A stretch of 64,000 nucleotides of DNA from Rubrobacter_A sp965214435 (lineage in GTDB: Bacteria > Actinomycetota > Rubrobacteria > Rubrobacterales > Rubrobacteraceae), in assembly GCA_965214435.1 (NCBI GenBank), contig OZ243960.1:496001-560000 (forward strand). Direction: 5' to 3'. Under the pieces are notes generated by a model that had not been told where the DNA came from, made no database searches, and worked only from the letters and a program-made list of their open reading frames with translations. This document shows, piece after piece, positions 58,467 through 64,000 of this stretch (the first letter of the stretch is position 1; the number at the start of each line of letters is the position of its first letter). The position numbers and the translations under genes are program-made.

Positions 58467-60053
58467 TTACCGGAAGATGAAGACGATGACGAACGTGGAC
58501 ACGAGCATCACTATCGACAAAAAGCGGTAATTCAGCAGGAGCGGCGTGCCCCGGAGTTCTTCGGTCTCCGCCCGCCAGTAGCTCGGGTCCCAGGTAAGCT
58601 CGTCGGTCTTTTCCAGGTCCGGGGTCTCTCCGAGAAGGCTGACCACCACGATCGTGATGATGCTGATCGCGAACAGTATACCGGCGAAGTAGAGGAACTG
58701 GATGGTGAACACACTGAGTATCTGGCTCAGGACAAACGCCACGACGCCCAGCGGTATCCAGACTACCAGCGTGTAAAACGACGCTGACGCCGTCATCCGC
58801 TTCCACAATATACCCAGGAGGAACACGGCGACCACCGGGGGGACCGTGTACGACAGGATGGACTGCAGGTAACCGTAGAGCGTCTGAAACTGGGCGATGG
58901 TCGGCGCCCAAACGATGGCTACTACCAAGGCTCCAACGGTCGCTACCCGTCCGATGTTTACCAGGGCCGCCTGGCCGGTGTTCGGCCGTAACGTCCGCAC
59001 GAAGTCCATCGTCACCACCGTAGAAGCCGAGTTCAAGATGGAGTCCACCGTCGAGGTGATAGCCGCGATGATCGCCGCGAGCATCAGTCCCCGGATGCCT
59101 ATCGGCAGGAACTCGAAGACCAGGGTCGGGAATATGAGGTCAGGGTTCCCGATCTCAGGGTAGAGGACCAGCGCGAAGGTACCCGGTAATATAAAGAAGA
59201 ACAGGAAAGTCAGCTTAACAAACCCGGCCAGAAGTGAGCCCCACCGGCCGTGGTCGAGGGAGCGTGCCCCGAGTGTTCGCTGGACTACGAGCTGGTTTGT
59301 CGTCCAGTAGTAGAGCCCGATGATCAACACCCCGGTTAATAGGCCAGGCCACGGTAAGGACTCGTTGCCTATAGGTTGGATCAGGCTCATCTTCTCTGGA
59401 CCCGCCTGCTGGGAGACCGCGTCCCATGAGGGAATGGCGCGCAAGACCAGGAAGAACACCACCGCCCCTCCGATAAGGGTCATGGTGGCCTGGATAGAGT
59501 CGCTGATCATCACCGCCGCGAGCCCGCCGAAGATGGTGTAGATAGCCGCCAATATAGCCAGACCCGCGATAGATACCCACAGGGGAATAACCGGGAACAG
59601 CACTTGCACCACGATGCCCCCGGCGTACAGCGCGGCGGCCATGTCGATAAACATATTCGCGAACAGGTTAAAGCCAGCAAACGCCATCCGGCTCCGCTGG
59701 TCGAACCTCTTGCTCAGAAACTCCGGCAGTGTAAAGACCTGGGAACGGAGATAAAAAGGTAGTAAAAAGAAGATAAAAACAACGAGGATGACGGTCGTCA
59801 TCCACTCGTAAGCGTAGACGGAGATGCCCTGAGAGTAACCAGCTCCAGCGAGCCCCACGTAGGTAGCTCCCGACATGTTGGTGGCTACCAGGGAAAGTCC
59901 TACGAAAGGCCAGATAAACTGGCGGCCTCCCAGGAAGTAGTCGTCCGAGTTCTCGTTCTTTCCGCTGAGCAGCAGCGGGATGATCCTGCTCAATAGCAGG
60001 TAAGCAATTAATATCCCAATGTCGAGACCTGTTACTGTAAATCGCTCAGACAT
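58467..60053 (-). CDS. SSS-family sodium:solute symporter
   Basis: The 528-residue protein has about 13 membrane helices of the SGLT/PutP fold: YFLGGRQFIWPFVGLSLVAT near residue 40, GATYVGLAGAGYSQG near residue 62, and ITSTVDSILNSASTVVTMDF near residue 310, a sodium-site segment. The layout is nearest to sugar or inositol symporters (SGLT-like). It has a good ribosome site (GAGGGG). Its order with the sugar-binding protein suggests two routes for related solutes. Confidence 0.9.
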   Translation of the reverse strand: MSERFTVTGLDIGILIAYLLLSRIIPLLLSGKNENSDDYFLGGRQFIWPFVGLSLVATNMSGATYVGLAGAGYSQGISVYAYEWMTTVILVVFIFFLLPFYLRSQVFTLPEFLSKRFDQRSRMAFAGFNLFANMFIDMAAALYAGGIVVQVLFPVIPLWVSIAGLAILAAIYTIFGGLAAVMISDSIQATMTLIGGAVVFFLVLRAIPSWDAVSQQAGPEKMSLIQPIGNESLPWPGLLTGVLIIGLYYWTTNQLVVQRTLGARSLDHGRWGSLLAGFVKLTFLFFFILPGTFALVLYPEIGNPDLIFPTLVFEFLPIGIRGLMLAAIIAAITSTVDSILNSASTVVTMDFVRTLRPNTGQAALVNIGRVATVGALVVAIVWAPTIAQFQTLYGYLQSILSYTVPPVVAVFLLGILWKRMTASASFYTLVVWIPLGVVAFVLSQILSVFTIQFLYFAGILFAISIITIVVVSLLGETPDLEKTDELTWDPSYWRAETEELRGTPLLLNYRFLSIVMLVSTFVIVFIFR

Positions 60054-60382
60054 GTACTTCCCCTCTATCCCTGTTCGTAATCTCCACCCTTACTGCTCTG
60101 AGAATCAATGCTACGTCTTTACTGTTCCCCGCGCAACCCCTCTCGTACCCTCCGGGTCAGAAGTCACTACCTCATACCATCCGGTGGCCCGGATCTTATC
60201 TCTCAAGCATTATTCTCTTACACCGGCTGAGGTACCACTGACCGGCAAAGTTTTCTAGAGAGCGCAGCCTCGATGGGCTTCTGTCTTGCGGTAATTTTGC
60301 GGGGACCGGATACCTTGAGAGGTTGCCCTGATAAAGTATCCGTCGTAGTTCCTGTTATAAGCATTATCGAAGGGGGTTTGCA
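60054..60382. other. 329-base divergent gap with an inverted repeat
   Basis: No gene is seen. GGATACCTT (60308-60316) and AAAGTATCC (60333-60341) form a 9-base inverted repeat with one mismatch, 42 bases before the CBS-ACT start; it may be an operator. The remainder is C/T-rich on the plus strand without a clear promoter consensus. Confidence 0.4.
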
Positions 60383-61072
60383 ATGTTGCTTATGCGAGAT
60401 CTTATGACGCGGGAGGTGGCGACGCTCGAACCCGGGGCAAGCGTGGCGGAGGCTCTTACGCTTTGTCGGGAGCGCCGGATCCGGCACATCCCCATCTTGG
60501 AGAACGGGCGGCTCGCGGGGATGGTCTCCGACCGGGACCTCCGGGACGCGAGCCCCGCGCTCGGGGACCCGAGCCGGAATGAGGTCGTGGAAAATACCGA
60601 AGTTGGAGAGGTTATGACCCGCGAGGTCGTGACCGCCCACCCGCAGGACCCGGTAGAGTACGCCGCCCAGGAGATGGATGAGCGGAAGATAGACGCCCTG
60701 CCCGTCGTCTCGGACGGGCCTTCGGATATCGAGGGTTCGGCGTCCGAGGATAAGGAGCTACTCGGGATAGTAACCTCCACGGACATCATGCGGGCGCTCT
60801 TGCTGATGGCCGGGGCGGACCGGTCGGGCTGCCGGATAGAAGTTCAGGCCCCGGACCGCAAGGGAGTGCTCGCCGAGATAGCGGACGAGATCCGGGAGCT
60901 GGACGTGGACGTGGTCAGCGTGCTCTCCTCCCCGCAGCGGCGTTCCGGCTACCGGGCAATGGTGTTCTGGCTGGAGATCGCCGACCCCTCTATGGTCCTG
61001 GAAGCCCTGCAGATGGCCGGCTACTCGGCGTCCTGGGTCCCACACCCCATAAGACCCGGTAACCGGGGCTAG
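60383..61072 (+). CDS. CBS-pair protein with C-terminal ACT domain
   Basis: The 229-residue protein has two CBS motifs (about 1-60, RDLMTREVATLEPGASVAEA; and about 75-145, VMTREVVTAHPQDPVEYAAQ) and an ACT domain (about 150-225, GCRIEVQAPDRKGVLAEIAD). CBS pairs bind adenine nucleotides and ACT domains bind amino acids, so this is a small metabolic sensor of the AcuB type. The partner is unknown. GGGGG precedes the ATG. Confidence 0.9.
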   Translation: MLLMRDLMTREVATLEPGASVAEALTLCRERRIRHIPILENGRLAGMVSDRDLRDASPALGDPSRNEVVENTEVGEVMTREVVTAHPQDPVEYAAQEMDERKIDALPVVSDGPSDIEGSASEDKELLGIVTSTDIMRALLLMAGADRSGCRIEVQAPDRKGVLAEIADEIRELDVDVVSVLSSPQRRSGYRAMVFWLEIADPSMVLEALQMAGYSASWVPHPIRPGNRG

Positions 61073-61086
61073 GGTAGCAACGGACG

Positions 61087-61968
61087 CTAGCGATCGAGCA
61101 GATCTTCAAAACCCTCCCGGAACGTCGGATACTGAAAGACGTACCCGGATCCTACGAGCCGCCGGTTTGAACACCGCTTGCTGGTCCCCCGCCGCGGACC
61201 GTCCGGCGTCTCCCCGGCAACCTCCGGAGGGTTCGTCCCCACCCGGCGGGCGAGCCACTCCCGGACCACCCGGCGCTCGGCCGGGTCATGGTCAGACCCG
61301 ATGTACACGGGCTCCGGGTCTTCTAGCAGCATGAGGTGTCGCAAAGCCCCGGCGCAATCTTCGAGGCGGACCCTGTTCGTGTAACCTTCAGGGTCGCCCG
61401 CGCCTTCCAGCAGCCGCTCGACCATACGGGTCCGGCCCGGCCCGTATATTCCGGCCAGCCGCAAAACGGTACCGGAAAAAGGACTCTCCGGCGGCTCACC
61501 GGAGTGACCGGTCCCACCGAGCACGAGTTGCTCGCCCTCCAGCAGCCGCTTTCCGGAGAAGCTCTCCGGGCGCGTGGGAGACTCCTCGTCTACCCACTTG
61601 CCGCCGGACTGGGCGTAGACCCCCGTGCTGGACACGAATATGATGCGCCGGATGCCGTCCTGCCCAGCGGCCAACGCGTCCAGCAGGTTTCTCGGACCTT
61701 CAACATACGCCGCCCGGTAAGCCTCGTCGGTTGAGCCGACCGGCGAAACGGCGTAGAAAACAAAGTCCAGGTTCACCGGTAGCGCGGCGCGGAGGGCGAA
61801 ACCGACGGCTCCCGCGCCGGGTTCCATCAGGTCTGCCTCTACGGGCGTAATGGTTTCCGGAAGCTTTGACGGGTTACGCCGCAACCCGAATACCGTATGT
61901 CCTTCGGAAGCCAGCCGCTCACCGAGGGCTGAGCCGACGTAGCCGCAACCGGCGATCAGGACGCGCAT
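61087..61968 (-). CDS. NAD-dependent epimerase/dehydratase family protein (YeeZ-like)
   Basis: The 293-residue extended SDR has RVLIAGCGYVGSALGERLAS at the start (GxGYxG, as in YeeZ), IIFVSSTGVYAQSGGKWVDE near residue 110 with the catalytic Ser, and RLAGIYGPGR near residue 170. The classical Tyr-x3-Lys is not evident. The substrate is unknown. It follows the GGDEF gene by nine bases on the same strand, so the two are probably cotranscribed. Confidence 0.85.
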   Translation of the reverse strand: MRVLIAGCGYVGSALGERLASEGHTVFGLRRNPSKLPETITPVEADLMEPGAGAVGFALRAALPVNLDFVFYAVSPVGSTDEAYRAAYVEGPRNLLDALAAGQDGIRRIIFVSSTGVYAQSGGKWVDEESPTRPESFSGKRLLEGEQLVLGGTGHSGEPPESPFSGTVLRLAGIYGPGRTRMVERLLEGAGDPEGYTNRVRLEDCAGALRHLMLLEDPEPVYIGSDHDPAERRVVREWLARRVGTNPPEVAGETPDGPRRGTSKRCSNRRLVGSGYVFQYPTFREGFEDLLDR

Positions 61969-61977
61969 TGGGGGAGT

Positions 61978-63666
61978 TTACGCCGGTTCCGGCTGTTCGC
62001 ACACCACGCCGCAGGCTTTTCCGCTCTTTTTTGCCCGGTACATGGCGAAGTCCGCGGCACGCAGCAGTTCCCGGGCGCTCTGATATGACCTCAGGTTCGG
62101 GACGATGCCGACGCTCGCGGTTATGGAGACCTTTCTTCCTGAGACCGAAAAGGGAGCTTTAAACCCGTCCATGACCCGGCCGGCGACTAGTGAAGCCCCC
62201 GCCGGGCTCCCGAGGTCTTCCACGAGCACGGTGAACTCGTCGCCGCCGAGCCGAGCAACAGTATCCGCGGGCCGCACAACCGAGGAAAGCCTCTCGCCCA
62301 CGGCTACCAGGAGCCGGTCCCCAGCCTCGTGTCCCAGGGAGTCGTTTATATCCTTGAAGTTGTCCAGATCCAGGAAAAGGACCGCCGCCGATTCCCCGGG
62401 CCGCTGGTCTCCGCGGCGGGATAGGGCCTGCTCCAGACGGTCTACAAACAGTGCCCGGTTCGCGAGCTCGGTCAGGGCGTCGTGGAACGCCTGGTGGGAA
62501 AGCTGCTCCTCAAGCCGCCGGCGTTCGGTGATGTTCGTGGCGTAGATTCTTACGCGCCCGCCGTCCGTCCCGGCTCCGGGAGCGGCGGATAACTCCAGGT
62601 GGTAGAAAGAGTCGCCGACTCGGATCTCCCGGTATCCGCCCCGTGTCTCGCGCCCGCCGCCCAGACCGAAGGCTTCCATAATGCAATGGTCCGCTCCCGC
62701 GACCCGCAAGTCGGGGAACACCTTCTCCGCCGCCGGGTTGGCGTAGGTCACGTTGCCGTAGAGGTCGGCTTCCAGCGTTGGGCTCGGGTTATTCTCCGGG
62801 AAAGAGGCGAGCCACAAAAGCTTACTTTCGGCCAGCCGCTGGTCGGTGACGTCGTGTACAGTCCCGATCTGGCGTAGTGGACAGCCGTCCCCGTCGCGGA
62901 TGACCTCGTAGTTACTGTGTACGCAACGGACCTCCCCGCCGGGTCGCACAACCCGGTAATCGACGCTGCACTCCTCCCGGCCGTCGAAAGCCTGGCGGAC
63001 CGAACGCCGGACCGCTCTCTTGTCTTCCGGGTGCACGGCTCTTAGAAAGGTTCTGTACGTCGGTACAAAGCTCCCCGGCTCGTGACCGAAGATGCGGTAC
63101 AACTCTCCGGACCAGTAGGCCTCGTCGCGGTCGTAGTCGTATACCCAGCTCCCGAAGTGGGCTATCCGCTGGGCGGCGGCCAGCCGGGCCTCGCTGTCTT
63201 GCAAAGCTTTGTAAGACTCCCCGCGGAGAGCGGGTTCCCGGACCAGAGTGACGAGGTTCCGGCCGGAGGTTTCGGCCCGCCTCAAACTCACTTCTACCGG
63301 AAAGGTCGTACCGTCTTTTCTCCGGTAGACTTCCTCCCATACCACGGGAGCATCGGCCTCCGGCGCTTCCCTCAAATCCGCGAAGCTTTCGGACGCTTCC
63401 CTGATGTCCCGCGCCGAAAGCCGGAGCAACTCATCCCGACCGTAGCCCAGCATCTCGCAGGCCCGCCGGTTTGTTTCCACGACCCGTCCCTCGGAATCGT
63501 AAACGAGAAGCGCGTCGGACAGGTGATCCAGCAGTCCGCGCACCGGCTCGTCGCCGCTCTCTACCAGGCCCCGCCGCTCCTCGCGCCGGTAGACTACGGA
63601 GTCCAGTAGAAAACCCGCGGCACTTGCGAGTACGCTAAACATGTTCCTATCGCGTTTTACCTCCAT
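61978..63666 (-). CDS. PAS-GGDEF diguanylate cyclase
   Basis: The 562-residue protein makes c-di-GMP. It has three PAS regions (about 45-145, 160-285 and 290-385) and a GGDEF domain (about 395-555) with DLDNFKDINDSLGHEAGDRL and the intact active site RLGGDEFTVLVED. The inhibitory I-site RPAD lies five residues upstream of GGDEF. There is no EAL domain and only a short hydrophobic N-terminal segment (VLASAAGFLLDSVVY), so it may be membrane-associated. The ATG has GGAAGG seven bases upstream. Its product could act on the riboswitch at 31.1 kb. Confidence 0.92.
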   Translation of the reverse strand: MEVKRDRNMFSVLASAAGFLLDSVVYRREERRGLVESGDEPVRGLLDHLSDALLVYDSEGRVVETNRRACEMLGYGRDELLRLSARDIREASESFADLREAPEADAPVVWEEVYRRKDGTTFPVEVSLRRAETSGRNLVTLVREPALRGESYKALQDSEARLAAAQRIAHFGSWVYDYDRDEAYWSGELYRIFGHEPGSFVPTYRTFLRAVHPEDKRAVRRSVRQAFDGREECSVDYRVVRPGGEVRCVHSNYEVIRDGDGCPLRQIGTVHDVTDQRLAESKLLWLASFPENNPSPTLEADLYGNVTYANPAAEKVFPDLRVAGADHCIMEAFGLGGGRETRGGYREIRVGDSFYHLELSAAPGAGTDGGRVRIYATNITERRRLEEQLSHQAFHDALTELANRALFVDRLEQALSRRGDQRPGESAAVLFLDLDNFKDINDSLGHEAGDRLLVAVGERLSSVVRPADTVARLGGDEFTVLVEDLGSPAGASLVAGRVMDGFKAPFSVSGRKVSITASVGIVPNLRSYQSARELLRAADFAMYRAKKSGKACGVVCEQPEPA

Positions 63667-63899
63667 CGAACCGCCTTCCGATGTCCAAGTCCCCGGGACC
63701 TGTGGAGCTACCGCTCGCTAACACTGTCGAAATATTGTATGCATAACTTTAGGTCGTGCAACACTTAAATACTGCTTTGCGGATGAATTTTCGACATTGG
63801 GCCATAAGAACGGTCCGGGAACCGGCCCTACCCGGTGGTAGCATAGCTTTATAGCCCTGCTGCTATGGTTTGCGACCGGACGACCGGAGGAAACAGGTT

Positions 63900-64000
63900 T
63901 TGGAAAAAGGCGGTTCCGGGATGGCAGAGCGGGAGGACGCGCTGGCCCGCTTCTACCTAGGAGAGCTTTCGGAGGAGACGATGGTCCGGGCGTGGGGTGA
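63900..64000 (+). CDS. Start of an unidentified gene, cut by window edge
   Basis: A TTG at 63900, eight bases after GGAGG, opens a frame of at least 33 codons with GMAEREDALARFYLGELS; an in-frame ATG at 63921 is an alternative. The short sequence shows no recognisable family. It is divergent from the diguanylate cyclase. Confidence 0.5.
   Translation, partial: MEKGGSGMAEREDALARFYLGELSEETMVRAWG

Overview
The window is about 64 kb of GC-rich, gene-dense bacterial chromosome with short intergenic gaps, many 4-base stop/start overlaps and no insertion sequence, phage or CRISPR array. The gene set fits a deep-branching high-GC Gram-positive bacterium, most likely Actinomycetota of the Rubrobacter type: a FdxA-like ferredoxin, MHS transporters, a CpsD/YveK-type two-protein polysaccharide co-polymerase, a two-domain rhodanese, and many promoters whose -10 box lies 6-9 bases before the start codon. 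The genus is an inference; there is no rRNA gene to confirm it.

Layout. (1) 1-7.4 kb, minus strand: a ten-gene thiamin salvage operon (two TenA proteins, ThiZXY pyrimidine ABC importer, ThiD, ThiM, ThiW, a DUF2071 protein, ThiE) behind one TPP riboswitch, whose downstream hairpin covers the ribosome binding site of a small leader ORF. (2) 7.4-17.4 kb: housekeeping genes (Nudix hydrolase, SRPBCC protein, ferredoxin, Crp/Fnr regulator, SDR, amidase, rhodanese, CCA-adding enzyme with a zinc-ribbon insert, NYN protein, MurB, an atypical response regulator) and tRNA-Arg(ACG). (3) 17.7-30.1 kb: a creatine/sarcosine/one-carbon catabolic cluster: broken purU, creatinase, ThiO/glycine-oxidase-like enzyme, PLP cysteine-synthase-like enzyme, MHS transporter, IclR regulator, 5-formyl-THF cyclo-ligase, GlyA, a GcvT-like protein and a monomeric sarcosine oxidase. 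Two strong promoters in it carry similar 17-bp inverted repeats at about +9 to +26, suggesting a small IclR regulon. (4) 30.2-48.6 kb: an exopolysaccharide locus: atypical LuxR regulator, a c-di-GMP (GEMM-I) riboswitch in front of a secreted glycosidase with five tandem repeats, a PKD-domain glycosidase lipoprotein with an apparently non-canonical start codon, then an 11-gene minus-strand operon (epimerase, PIG-L deacetylase, sulfotransferase, GT2, Wzz, BY-kinase, flippase, polymerase, two GT4s, O-acetyltransferase) and a divergent priming glycosylphosphotransferase. (5) 48.7-64 kb: ACT-domain protein, formaldehyde-oxidation pair (class III alcohol dehydrogenase and S-formylglutathione-hydrolase-like esterase), GlcG-like protein, a peptide-type binding protein interrupted by one in-frame TGA, a DUF294 signalling protein, two related small proteins, a Tat-exported sugar-binding protein, an SSS symporter, a CBS-ACT protein, an epimerase and a PAS-GGDEF diguanylate cyclase.

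How the parts may work together. Creatine would be imported, cut to sarcosine and urea, and sarcosine oxidised to glycine plus formaldehyde and hydrogen peroxide. GlyA and folate enzymes handle one-carbon units, and the formaldehyde-oxidising pair 20 kb away could remove free formaldehyde. The diguanylate cyclase at the right end could feed the c-di-GMP riboswitch at the head of the exopolysaccharide region. These links are inferences from gene content.
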